The position numbers and the translations under genes are program-made. From Syngnathus acus (Eukaryota; Chordata; Actinopteri; Syngnathiformes; Syngnathidae): a stretch of 64,000 bases of DNA. Position 1 is the first letter of the stretch. The number at the start of each line of letters is the position of its first letter. Below, piece after piece: positions 1-62,352 of this stretch. The stretch lies in the NCBI RefSeq assembly GCF_901709675.1, contig NC_051102.1, positions 5,739,412-5,803,411 of the forward strand, in the 5' to 3' direction. Under the pieces are notes generated by a model that saw only the letters and a program-made list of their open reading frames with translations, was not told the origin of the DNA and searched no databases.

Positions 1-3000
1 GCGCTAAATGCTTCAAGCTGGGTGACCTTTAAGTCTTCGGGTGCACTCGCAGTACTCGAACCGTGCTTGGGCCCCTTGACACCAAAGGTTAGCTGCGTAT
101 GGCTCGTTGGAGTTGAACCCAACTCACTTCACAACAGGTTGGCAAATAGCAAACAATTCGTCCAGAGCCTTCAAGCAAATCCGAGCTGTCAAACTAAACA
201 TAAAACAAAGACAATGACATGTTTTTTAGTCAAAACAACTGAAATAATTTTGTCTTAAACTTGCTTGATTCTAACACATAAAAGGAAAAGCCATACGAAT
301 AGCATCACTGTTCTGTTTAAATTAAAATATATCAGAAAAATACTAACACTGTCTACAAACTCAAAATATAAAACAACATCCGCGTGCCGGAAGATGCTTA
401 TTTATACTTCATTATATTATATATACGTCATTATGATGCAATCGCCGCTCTTGTCAGTTACTGATGACAGTCGGCCTCTTGCACAGTAGAAAAACACAAA
501 TCCTCAACACAATTAAATTTTAGTAATGCGCATAGCAATGGCACGGTTCAAACCATCAAAATGACTCCCTCAATAAAAAAGTGTGTCAGTCCATTTTAGG
601 AAAGCCGGTGAAACGCTGATTAAACACGTCTTCCAGTACAAAGGAATTACACATGAAAACTTTATTTTCACAGCCGCTCTACGTATGTATTACGACGGCA
701 TAATTATACATTGGCAGACGGGCGCATGTTGGCACCGTATGCACCGCTTGTAATCACATGTCTCCCGACTACAAAGAGTTGCCCCGCATGTCAAATCATC
801 CCGAAAATTAAAGAGCAGCCCAGAGAAAAGATCAACTATAAGAAGTAGTACATTTCTCTGAGCTGGGTGACTTCATTTTCAAAGGCAAGCACAAAAATGT
901 GCAATTGTACTTTGGACAAGTTGACCAATTGGACTACATTTTGGGAGTATGGTCCTATGGGAAAGACCTTTGAAACTAAATGATGGGAAAAAACAAGACT
1001 AAGAATTCCCAAATTGTGGCGTATGCATGCTCAGAGGGGCATAAAAGTATGAACAGTTCCACTGCACATTTTTGACTTGATTTATTTCTGGCTTTGGAGG
1101 CTGGGTATAAAAAGTCTACACACCCCTCTTTAAACATCAAGTTTTTGTAATATAAATCCCAAGTTACATTAGTTGAAATATTTCAAAGCCTTTTCCACCA
1201 CTAATGTGAACTATGAGTCTTACGACGAAGAAGTAAAACTTTGAAATAATGTGGTTGCACTTTTCATAGGCACTTTGCAGGCGAACCGAGAGAATCAGTT
1301 CAAAACATCACACGCGTCATAAAGCGGACTTCTAAGGTTTTTGTTGGACTTCTCGCTTCCATTTTTCAAATACCCTCCATTTTATTGTCAGAGATTTGAA
1401 TTGTTTTGGGATTCTGTCCATTTCCCCCACAAATGCCCATTGTTTTCGTATCCAGTGTGTATCCCTTGAGACAAAAAGGCTGGAGCAGCTGGTGTCCACG
1501 GTGGCAATGGCACACACGCCTGGCGGACCTCCATGCGGCGAAAAAAAAAAGTTTGCTTGTGTGTCCAACACGAGCCAAGCCTCTCTGAATGCTGCCGTTT
1601 AATTGGCTAGGAAATCTCCCAAAAGAATCCAATAACAAAGTCAAATTTGATGTGTCTTTTCTGCAATTGGCAGCAGATTCATCGACATTCTATTCTCTTG
1701 CTCCTGAAAGTAGATCGTGGTAAATCCCCGTCCTTTACCAACACGCAAATGCCGTCTTTTTTTTTTTATAAGGTGCTATAAAGTACCTGTTTGTGTCACA
1801 AAATGGTGCCCTTTTGAGCGATGATTGTGTTTTGTGAGCTTTAAACTGCCGTGCGGTGGACGGTTTAAAAAAGAAGCCCTTGATTAGGGTGAGGGAGAAC
1901 ATTGAGGCTTTGGCTTTTAGTGCATCGCTTCAGTTAACGTGGCTTGTGAGGAATGGCTGTGCTGGATCAAGTAGCGCCGGGTTGCTGCATGCTAACATTA
2001 GCCAAAGGCCCAACTCATGTTTTTTTGATTTTTATAATCATGCAAACCATTAACAACTTATAAAATCTAGCATGGGTTAGCATTCTTCCAGGCTGTTTAT
2101 CGCTTTTAAGAGCTGAAAGTAGCATTGTTTGGTTAGTGACAAGCGCTCCACTTAGCGTCCGCATGCTGGCCTCTATGGCTTCCACCTGTGCTTCCATTTT
2201 GTCTTCCAGGTTTTTTTCAGTTGTTTTTTTTTATCCGCTAATTATTATCAGGCCTGAGGTCTGCAAGAGGAAGCTAGCGAGTCTGGAAAACATTTGGATT
2301 TTTGGCTACCGGGTGCTAGTTTTTCTTTTCCCCCTCCTATGAAAGCAAGTGGCCCGTAAAGCAAACTGTTAAAACTCCATTTTGAAAGTTCGATCATAAC
2401 AACTCCGTCCCATTTCTACTTAATTTGCATTTCCGGTCAGCTGACTCATCCTTCATTTTGTTTCATTTCTTATGTGAAACAACAGAAGGGAAAATAGTCT
2501 TTCCAGGGGCAAACTGTGTCCCGTCATAAAAAGAATCCGTATTCGTTTTAGAGAAATGATATTCATCAGCATTGTGCAGCAGTCGGCACACTTTATGCAC
2601 AGTAGTAATATTGACACATTGTCTAGTCAATTTGGCCTGGGGGAGTGAGTTTGTTCTAAGGTTATTATCACATTTTTCATAAATGATTGATCCCGTAAGT
2701 CTCGATCAATTTCTTTTTCAATTCTATGGTTATCATCACATTTCATCATTAACTGTGCCAAATCTTTTCTTTTCTAATCATCCCACAGGTCACATTCAAT
2801 TCCTTTTCCATTTCTGTGGTTGAAATGACTTTTTAATCATCAACTATCGCATTTCTATTTCCTGTTCTATGGTTATCATCATACTTTTGCTAATATTCCG
2901 TTTTGTTTTCCATGCCTATTATCACGTGCTTCTTTTCTGTCAAATAGGGTCAAGCTGAATTCTCACAAGATTTTCCAAAATCCCACAACTCTGAAGTTGT

Positions 3001-3149
3001 ATTTTTTATTTTCATTAGCCATATTCTTTACAGATGACTTGAACACCATTTTTTTTTCACCCCTTCAATTTTGAAAGCTTTTGATGTGATTCTGAGGAGT
3101 TGCACCTGAAGCCAGTGATGCTCTGCTGAAGATGATGGCGGTGAGGGGA
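1..3149. other. Upstream non-coding region of col11a1
   Basis: I see no supported gene here. The sequence is AT-rich, and its short open frames lack recognisable domains or splice context. A segment at about 1095-1230 (beginning GGTATAAAAAGTCTACACAC) resembles a dispersed fish repeat, so its TATA-like string should not be read as a promoter. A stretch at about 2640-2960 repeats variants of 'TTCTATGGTTATCATCACA' several times and looks like a degenerate local duplication. Confidence 0.6.
1095..1230. repeat. Dispersed-repeat-like fragment
   Basis: The string AAAAGTCTACACACCCCT followed by a T-rich stretch and a motif about 'CCTTTTCCACC' resembles a repeat often seen scattered in fish genomes. 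This is recognition from memory, not alignment. The element has no obvious terminal repeats here. Confidence 0.35.
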
Positions 3150-3502
3150 GGACCAAAGGGAGGTAAAGGGGGCGGGGGGAAAACCTTCCCAAGTGGTGAT
3201 TTGATGAACGGATGCTTTTCCACTGTGAGTATCCTCCTCGTTGGCCTACGTCCAGCCCTTTTCAAGGAGCCTACTGGATTTTTTTTCTTGACAGCGCTCC
3301 TCCATCAGTGTGCTGCTGCGCTTGAAGAAAGGGGGAAGCCGGTCTGAAGCTTCTCGACAGGCCGCCACAGGCATCGTCACTCCTCCCCCACATGGAGCTG
3401 TAGTAGTGCGAGCACACACACTTTCTTCTGGGGGATTTATTTTCATTTAACTTTTCCAATTTACCGACAAAAGTTCGTGCACCACCAGCGCGGGCGATCA
3501 CC
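3150..3502 (+). promoter_or_regulatory. col11a1: Candidate col11a1 core promoter and 5' UTR
   Basis: A G-rich block at 3150-3182 contains GGGGGCGGGGGG, a GC-box type site for Sp/KLF factors. It lies about 320 bases before the start codon in a locally GC-richer stretch than the flanks. No TATA box is evident close by. GC-rich, TATA-less promoters are described for mammalian COL11A1, which is why I favour this position. The transcription start itself cannot be read from the sequence. Confidence 0.4.
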
Positions 3503-37795
<34,293 letters not shown>

Positions 37796-38425
37796 ACCCC
37801 TACCCCCTCCTCCCACTCTGAAACCCCTCCCAACCCCTGCCTCCCACCTTAAGCCCCTTGCCCCCCTGCCGTCCCCCCCTCCCCCCACTGACGGACAGGG
37901 TCGGACGGCGCAAAGCAAAGAAGATGAAAGATGTGGCGAGTGTCGTCGTGGCAACCCTCCGTGGGGTCGCAATCACATGACTGAGAAGTTAGTCAGAGAA
38001 AATAAAAAAGGACTTTTGATGGCGTGGTGGGCGGACGCGCTCGACCACAGATGTGCGTTTGCGCAAAACACTCAAGGTGCTACACAAATTGCTTTTTGAT
38101 GAAACTGTAATTATTATAATAATTATTATTATTTTGTACAATATTGTGCCTTTCTGAATCCACCACCATTAAGAGACTTTGCATGTGTCCCAGCTCGTAA
38201 ATGTTCCCTGTTAAAGTGTTAAGAAATTATCCAACCCGGACGTACAGCACGTTTGAACAAATTTGTAAGTATCAAAAAGTTTGTAAATAAAATTATGACA
38301 GCAGGCAAAAGTGCAACACAAAAGACATAGTATTTTTTATTGACTTATTGGGAAGTTGAGCCATAATAAAAAGTAATATAAATATTTTCCAAAAGTTCTT
38401 ATTCTGTATACCTCAAATAAACGTG
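37796..38425 (+). other. col11a1: col11a1 3' UTR with candidate poly(A) signals
   Basis: After the TAG the sequence starts with a C-rich stretch, then AT-rich UTR. AATAAA hexamers occur at 38001-38006, 38286-38291 and 38416-38421. Any of them could be used; the last two sit in a more typical AT/GT-rich context. The real cleavage site needs transcript data. Confidence 0.55.
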
Positions 38426-38810
38426 GGCCATAGTTGTTTGTTCTAGAATACATTTTTTTGCAAGAAGAAATGTTCTTTGGTGTTAATTTACCACCCAAAA
38501 AGCCTTGTTGACTTATTGTGTGCCTTTTAAAAATATTAAAACTGGATTCTGAAACTGGATGTTAATATTGGTCCGTTTTTTCCCACCAGGGATAAAGAAT
38601 ACAAGCCTGTGAATGTTACCTTTTATTATTATGTTATTATAGCTTCAAGTGGAGGAACTGAGCCTGCGCCGTTCGTAACCAATAAATATCGCAAGTCGAG
38701 GACCCCGTGTCTCTCTTACCGACGGTCTTCTTGCGGGTGATGGGCGTCGGGCTGCGCACGAGCGGGCAGCTGCCTCTTGACTTGGACGCACCGTCGCAAA
38801 GCGGAGACGA

Positions 38811-39107
38811 GTGATGTGCATTCCAGTTGTTTTAAGTGAAGTGAATCTTTGGAATCAGTTCACTCAAAAGATTCGTTCAAACGAATCGTTCAACGAATCG
38901 CACTTTTCACTTTCACTTAAGCTTTTTCCCTAATGAAGTGGCCTGTGATTAGGTACACCTCATGGACACTTCAATAGGTACACTTCACGAGGTAAAAAAA
39001 AAAAGATAAAGTGTCGCGAACGATTCGGTGAACGATTCTTTTGAACAAATCTTTTGAGTGAACCGATTCTAAAGATTCAGTTCACTTAAAACTGGAATCC
39101 ACATCAC
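38811..39107. mobile_element. Foldback (MITE-like) element with long imperfect inverted repeats
   Basis: The left end GTGATGTGCATTCCAGTT pairs with the right end AACTGGAATCCACATCAC. The inverted similarity continues inward for roughly 90 bases through AAAGATTCGTTCAAACGAAT and its partner near 39020-39060. No coding capacity is present. I could not define a target-site duplication. Family assignment (hAT-like is my guess) is inference. Confidence 0.65.
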
Positions 39108-39129
39108 TAGTACAAAAAAGTGCAGCCGG

Positions 39130-39245
39130 CCAGAAACTGCCAGGTCGAGATAGCCGACTGGTTATTGTCGTGGCTTATACTCGGTAAGAACTCGGTTCGA
39201 GCCCAGGTGTGAGTATAAATTCACTGGTGCTTTTAGAATTGGAAC
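39130..39245. repeat. Possible tRNA-derived SINE fragment
   Basis: The segment contains GGTTCGAGCCC, close to the RNA polymerase III B-box consensus. It is followed by GTGTGAGTATAAATTCACTGG, and the pattern resembles tRNA-derived SINE heads. No clear A box or poly-A tail is seen. Confidence 0.3.
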
Positions 39246-39414
39246 CTCGTTTTGTATGCGTACGCATATGCAAACAAATGCAAGTATTTATATGTAAATA
39301 CATAAAGTGGCCCCGCCCCCAAGTTGGCGGAGCAAACCAATGGATCACGCCTAATACCTAGGGGGCGGGGTGAAATCCAAACGTGTAGGGGGCGGGGCGA
39401 AGAGAGTTAGGGTT

Positions 39415-39452
39415 TCAAAGTAGGGTTTAAAGCTAGGGTTAGGGTTAGGTTC
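39415..39452 (+). repeat. Telomere-like TTAGGG motif cluster
   Basis: Imperfect units (GTTAGGGTTT, AGGGTTAGGGTTAGG) occur over about 40 bases, next to two GGGGGCGGGG blocks at about 39360-39400. They are too few and too diverged for a true telomeric tract. Confidence 0.5.
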
Positions 39453-39454
39453 TC

Positions 39455-39600
39455 TCAAAAGATTCGTTCAAACGAATCGTTCAACGAATCGTCCCCCCCT
39501 CACACAAAAACACACACAATGGCAACAGTCACTCACTCGGCCGTGAACGGGAAATTGCGTCACTGACTAGTTCGTGAAATGGAAATTACGTCACTGACTC
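39455..39600. mobile_element. Second AACGAATCGTTC foldback-family fragment
   Basis: The string AAAGATTCGTTCAAACGAAT at 39459 is repeated from the element at 38811. It is followed by diverged copies of 'GTGAACGGGAAATT..GTCACTGACT', a phrase seen again at 43330-43540. Confidence 0.5.
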
Positions 39601-39718
39601 GAAAAGTCCCTCCTCCGTCTAGCAATCGCTGCTGATTGGTCGTTTGCGAAGATTCACGAGTGAGTGACAGACAATAGTGCTGCTAGCTCAGCCAACACAC
39701 GTCTTTGTTGACTCGTAG

Positions 39719-40490
39719 TTGATGGTGTTATCAAGAAGTCCAACCTGCCGCGGGAGCTGCTGAAGACCTTCTACACTGCCATCATACAGTCTGTCCTCTG
39801 CACCTCCATCACTGTCTGGTTTGGATTGGCCCCCAAACAAGACAAGCACAGACTGCAACGGACAATCAGGACTGCAGAAAAGATAATTGGAATCAACCTC
39901 CCATCTATCCAAGACTTGTAGCTGTCCAGGACCAGGAAACGTGCAAGGAACATCTCTACAGACCCTTCTCACCCAGGTTGCAGTCTGTTTCAACTACTCC
40001 CCTCCGGACGGCGTTATAGAGCGCTGTACGCCAAAACCAGCAGACACAGAGACCGCTTCTTCCCCCAGGCTGTTGCTCTGATGAACTCACACCACTCTTA
40101 GAGTCTCAGAGTCATTGCTGTGCAATAACATCCTGCTCTCCACACCTTTTTTTGAATTGTCTACACTGTTTGTACTGTGTCCTCTCTGCATCCATTGCAG
40201 CCTGGTCATCCTGGAAGAGGGACCCTCCCATCTGTGGTCTCGTCTCAAGGTTTCTCAGTTCCCCTAGCTGGAGTTTTGAGTTCTTCCTTGCCCTCTTGGG
40301 AGTTTAAGATCAGGGGATGTTTGAGAACATTTGTCATTTTTCACATGTCCTGAGTGTTGTTAGTCACCTAAATGTTGAACAGAGGCTGTGATGTACCGAA
40401 GTCAAATTCCTTGTTTGGAACGCTCAAACATGGCGAATAAAAAACTCTTGAATCTCTTGTATCTTGAATCTTATTATACCGAATGTGTTT
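39719..40490 (+). pseudogene. LINE retrotransposon 3' end, inactive
   Basis: One frame encodes the end of a reverse-transcriptase ORF2 of the jockey/CR1/L2 type, with residues such as LPRELLKTFYTAIIQSVLCT, LQRTIRTAEKIIG, DPSHPG and LPSGRRYRALYAKTSR...FFPQAV. The frame is broken by an in-frame TAG at 39919-39921 and ends at TAG 40099-40101. The 3' tail carries TCAAATTCCTTGTTTGGAAC, an AATAAA and a short terminal repetition of 'CTTGAATCT'. Only the last part of ORF2 is present, as expected of 5'-truncated insertions. The exact clade is inferred from memory. Confidence 0.75.
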
Positions 40491-40534
40491 GAGTAAAAGG
40501 TTGAAAGGAAATAAAACTTTGTTTTGCAGTTGTT

Positions 40535-40638
40535 TTCAGGTTAGCTACCTAAATGTTGTAAAGAGAACGTGATGTACCAGAGTCAAATTCCTTGTTTGGC
40601 ATGCTCAAACTTGACAAATAAAAATTGATTTGATTTGA
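40535..40638 (+). mobile_element. Second LINE 3'-end copy
   Basis: This segment repeats the 3' terminal part of the preceding LINE (CACCTAAATGTTG-like, GATGTACC, TCAAATTCCTTGTTTGG, CTCAAAC, AATAAA). It ends in a short ATTGATTTGATTTGA tail. It is either a separate 5'-truncated insertion or a local duplication about 180 bases downstream. Confidence 0.6.
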
Positions 40639-40640
40639 AA

Positions 40641-42855
40641 GTGAAAAATGCCACACGCACCCTCACCCCCACTTTCTGATTGGCTGTTTGATCCGTGACG
40701 TCACTTGGACACTCCATTAGGTACACCGCCATTTTCAGGTGGACCTAAAAACAGGCCACTTCATTAGGGAAAAATCATGGCCAAAGCTTAACTTAAAGTG
40801 AAAAGTGCCACACCCGCCCTCACCCCCACTTTCTGATTGGCTGTTTGATCTGTGATGTCACATGGACACTCCATTAGGTACACCGCCATTTTCAAGTGTA
40901 CCTAATAACAGGCCACTTTATTAGGGAAATATCAAACAGCGAACAGTGATCTTGGAAAACATGTTGGAATGCGGCCCCGAGGACTAGAGCTTGACACCTG
41001 TGACCTTTGACCATGATGTTTCCCTAATAAAGTGGCCTGTTATTAGGTACACTTGAAAATGTCAGTGTACCTAATGGAGTGTCCGTGTGATTCCCTCGTT
41101 AAGTGCACCTGCGTGAAAAGTTTTAGCTCCTGCAGAACGTGAAAGTGGCTAAAACTTTTCACGCAGGTGCACTTAACGAGGGTAACTTGGAAAACATATT
41201 GGAACGCGGCCCCTCGAGGACAAGAGCTTGACACCTGTGACCTTTGACCATGATATTTCCCTAATAAAGTGGCCTGTTATTAGGTACACTTGAAAATGGC
41301 GGTGTACCTAATGGAGTGTCCGTGTGATTCCCTCGTTAAGTGCACCTGCGTGAAAAGTTTTAGCTCCTGCAGAACGTGAAAGTGGCTAAAACTTTTCACG
41401 CAGGTGCACTTAACGAGGGTAACTTGGAAAACATATTGGAACGCGGCCCCTCGAGGACAAGAGCTTGACACCTGTGACCTTTGACCATGATATTTCCCTA
41501 ATAAAGTGGCCTGTTATTAGGTACACTTGAAAATGGCGGTGTACCTAATGGAGTGTCCGTGTGATTCCCTCGTTAAGTGCACCTGCGTGAAAAGTTTTAG
41601 CTCCTGCAGAACGTGAAAGTGGCTAAAACTTTTCACGCAGGTGCACTTAACGAGGGTAACTTGGAAAACATATTGGAACGCGGCCCCTCGAGGACTAGAG
41701 CTTGACATCTGTGACCTTTGACCATGCTATTTCCCTAATAAAGTGGCCTGTTATTAGGTACACTTGAAAATGGCGGTGTACCTAATGGAGTGTCCGTGTG
41801 ATTCCCTCGTTAAGTGCACCTGCGTGAAAAGTTTTAGCTCCTGCAGAACGTGAAAGTGGCTAAAACTTTTCACGCAGGTGCACTTAACGAGGGTAACTTG
41901 GAAAACATATTGGAACGCGGCCCCTCGAGGACTAGAGCTTGACACCTGTGACCTTTGACCATGCTATTTCCCTAATAAAGTGGCCTGTTATTAGGTACAC
42001 TTGAAAATGGCGGTGTACCTAATGGAGTGTCCGTGTGATTCCCTCGTTAAGTGCACCTGCGTGAAAAGTTTTAGCTCTTGCAGAACGTGAAAGTGACCAA
42101 AAACTTTTCACGCAGGTGCACTTAACGAGGGAATGTTGGAAAACATGTTGGAATGCGGCCCCGAGGACTAGAGCTTGACACCTGTGACCTTTGACCATGA
42201 TAGTTCCCTAATAAAGTGGCCGGTTATTAGGTACACTTGAAAATGGCGGTGTACCTAATGGAGTGTCCGTGTGATTCCCTCGTTAACTGCACCTGCGTGA
42301 AAAGTTTTAGCTCTTGCAGAACCTGAAAGTGGCTAAAACTTTTCACGCAGGTGCACTTAACGAGGGTAACTTGGAAAACATATTGGAACGCGGCCCCTCG
42401 AGGACTGGAGGTCGACACCCTGGTTTAAGTGAAAAGTGCCACACCCGCCCTCACCCCCACTTTCTGATTGGCTGGTTGATCTGTGACATCACTCGGACAC
42501 TCCATTAGGTACATCGCCCGTTTTAGGTGTACCTAATAACAGGCCAATTCATTAGGGAAAAATCATGGCCAAAGCTTAACTGAAAGTGAAAAGTGCCACA
42601 CCCGCCCTCACCCCCACTTTCTGATTGGCTGTTTGATCTGTGACATCACACGGACACTACTTTAGGTACGCCGCCATTTTCAGGTGTACCTAATAACAGG
42701 CCACGTCATTAGGGAAAAATCATAGCCAAAGCTGAACTGAAAGTGAAAAGTGCCACACCTGCCCTCATCCCCACCTCCTGATTGGCTGGTTGATCTGTGA
42801 CGTCACACGGACACTCCATTAGGTACACCACCATTTTCAGGTGAACCTAATAACT
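40641..42855. repeat. Composite tandem array: 157-bp (A) and 237-bp (B) units
   Basis: Order: two A units (starting 40641 and 40798, the second truncated at about 40931), a partial B unit, six B units (marker TATTAGGTACACTTG at 41041, 41278, 41515, 41752, 41989 and 42225) and three A units (42429, 42586, 42743). The period is exactly 237 for four steps, then 236; A units step by 157. B units carry the reverse complement of the A-unit segment running from GGACACTCCATTAGGTACAC to CCACTTTATTAGG, so A and B are related by inversion. Copies 1-4 of B are nearly identical, while 5 and 6 are more diverged. The 63-codon open frames on the minus strand of the B units are a by-product of the repeat. Confidence 0.9.
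41093..41182. repeat. Perfect 35-bp-arm hairpin inside B unit 1
   Basis: The left arm 41093-41127 (starts CCCTCGTTAAGTGCACC) and the right arm 41148-41182 (ends AACGAGGG) are exact reverse complements, separated by a 20-base spacer. The same structure recurs in all six B units. It is perfect in copies 1-4, has an altered right arm in copy 5 and one left-arm mismatch in copy 6. Confidence 0.92.
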
Positions 42856-43329
42856 TTATGAATTTTTTTGTACGTGTCAAGAGTGAGTATTTGACTACTT
42901 GCTCTTTATTTAGGGGGACACCAACACATATTACACAACGTAAAACATACATATTGTCATATAAAGCAGTTAACCAAATGTCAGATTTTTGTTTTCATGC
43001 CCAAAAAAATAAAAACAAGGAATAAAACACCAGACAAGTTTTCACAGGTTTTAATGTTTATTAAAATAAAATAATAATAATAAAAGTAAATTTCAAACCA
43101 ACAATCTAATGTGAAATTGCAATAGATATATTGAATAACAATATTTAGGCGTATATATGCATACACGTTATTTTAAGTGTTATAAAATAAAAATTACTTC
43201 ATGCAATAAAGTTAGCCGTTAGCTTGGAGAAAACGTGCATAAAAGAAGTGGTGTTTCAGTGTGTGGTTCTTTCTTTCCTTGGCAAATCGTAAATCGACAT
43301 TCTGGCTTACATAGTGCACGCCAGGAGGG
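42856..43329. other. AT-rich spacer between array and olfm3
   Basis: No gene is supported. The open frame on the minus strand at 42981-43166 is low-complexity (Y/F/I rich) and reflects AT-richness. Some ATAAT runs lie at 43065-43085. Confidence 0.5.
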
Positions 43330-43710
43330 AGACACAACACGTTCACTGACTGATCCGTTAATGCACGGGAAGGCAGTTCACCCATTAACTCGTTCGCGAA
43401 CAGGAAAGTCCGGATTCGTTGCCTCACTGATCCGTTCTCGCGATGAACGGGAAATGCAAATCACTGACTCACAGATACGTTCAGTTAGTGAACGGGAAAT
43501 GCAATTCACAACTTGTTCGTGAACGAGAAGTTACGTCATCTTCTTCTTCGTTTTGTTTTACGGCGAGGTGGCACCAGCTTCAATGCGCATTACCGACACC
43601 TACTGGTTGAAGTCATATGAACTGAAAAAAGATTCGTTCACTCTCGTTCACTGAAAAACAAACCGTTCTTTTGAACGAATCGTTCACTCACGAGCCAACA
43701 CTAGCGGAGA
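43330..43710. mobile_element. AACGAATCGTTC-family foldback element, right part
   Basis: Diverged tandem phrases 'GTGAACGGGAAATGCAATTCAC' and 'CACTGACTCAC' at about 43330-43510 are followed by CGACACCTACTGGTTGAAGT and by palindromic GAACGAATCGTTCACTCACG at 43673-43692. The family is shared with 38811-39107 and 39455-39600. It ends about 110 bases before the olfm3 start codon, so it may contribute 5' UTR or promoter sequence. Confidence 0.5.
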
Positions 43711-43822
43711 CAACAGAATCAAGTCACGAGTGGACCACCTATGGCTCACCGCTGCCGCTTTTTTTTCCTTCTCCACTTTACCCGTTTGCTTGAAATTATC
43801 TTGTGTCTTTTCACGTCACGAG

Positions 43823-46241
<2,419 letters not shown>

Positions 46242-46791
46242 ACGCAGACATTTTGTGGTGATATGGATTTTTTGAGTCCAATACCGATATTTGGCAGAGT
46301 AATGAATAATCTGCCGATTAATTGGAAATATGTTATTCCTGTTCTTTATTAAACATAATATTGTTATTCCTCACAGTTTTTGTCCTGCATCTGGGCGGCC
46401 TAGGTTTGATTCCCGGTTAGGGAACCATATGTGGGTTCCACATAGGTGGAAGAGTGTGGGGTAAACTCACTTGTGCATCGAAGGGTTAAATGACGGCTGG
46501 CCATTTTTGAATATACATATAAAGCGTCTACTGTTTTATTTGTGGTGAATATAAAATCGTGATCTGCACTTGTCTACACTGCTTTCTCAGAATGAACATA
46601 GCATTACATAATCAAATCTTAAATATACAGCATGCACTTTCATTTGTAAATGTCATTTACATAAAAATGGGATATGCAAACATCCATTAAAAACACCACA
46701 TCTGTACAGCCTCCGGGTGCTTGCATATTCATTTGTCAGTACTTACATACAATATATATTTGTACACGCGTAGCTTGTTAATAAGTTCATC
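46242..46791. other. Convergent 3' UTR interval of olfm3 and abca4
   Basis: Only 550 bases separate the two stop codons. ATTAAA at 46348-46353 (+) could serve olfm3. The reverse complement of AATAAA at 46535-46540 and 46345-46350 could serve abca4. A SINE-like fragment lies at 46381-46510 (CTAGGTTTGATTCCCGGTTA resembles a pol III B box). Transcript ends may overlap. Confidence 0.5.
46381..46510. repeat. Possible tRNA-derived SINE fragment
   Basis: The B-box-like GGTTTGATTCCC is followed by GTGGAAGAGTGTGGGGTAAAC-type and AAATGACGGCTGGCC phrases, which I recognise as common dispersed fish sequence. No A box is evident. Confidence 0.4.

Positions 46792-62352
<15,561 letters not shown>

Noticed and set aside
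1108-1116. TATAAAAAG as a TATA box
   Set aside because: It sits inside a dispersed repeat fragment more than 2 kb from the col11a1 start, with no gene positioned to use it.
41043-42418. Five near-identical 63-codon open frames on the minus strand, spaced 237 bases apart
   Set aside because: They follow the tandem unit exactly, have no start context or domain, and one copy is broken. They are by-products of the repeat, not a peptide family.
40641-42855. CRISPR-like spaced repeats
   Set aside because: The units are adjacent tandem copies without unique spacers, in a vertebrate genome.
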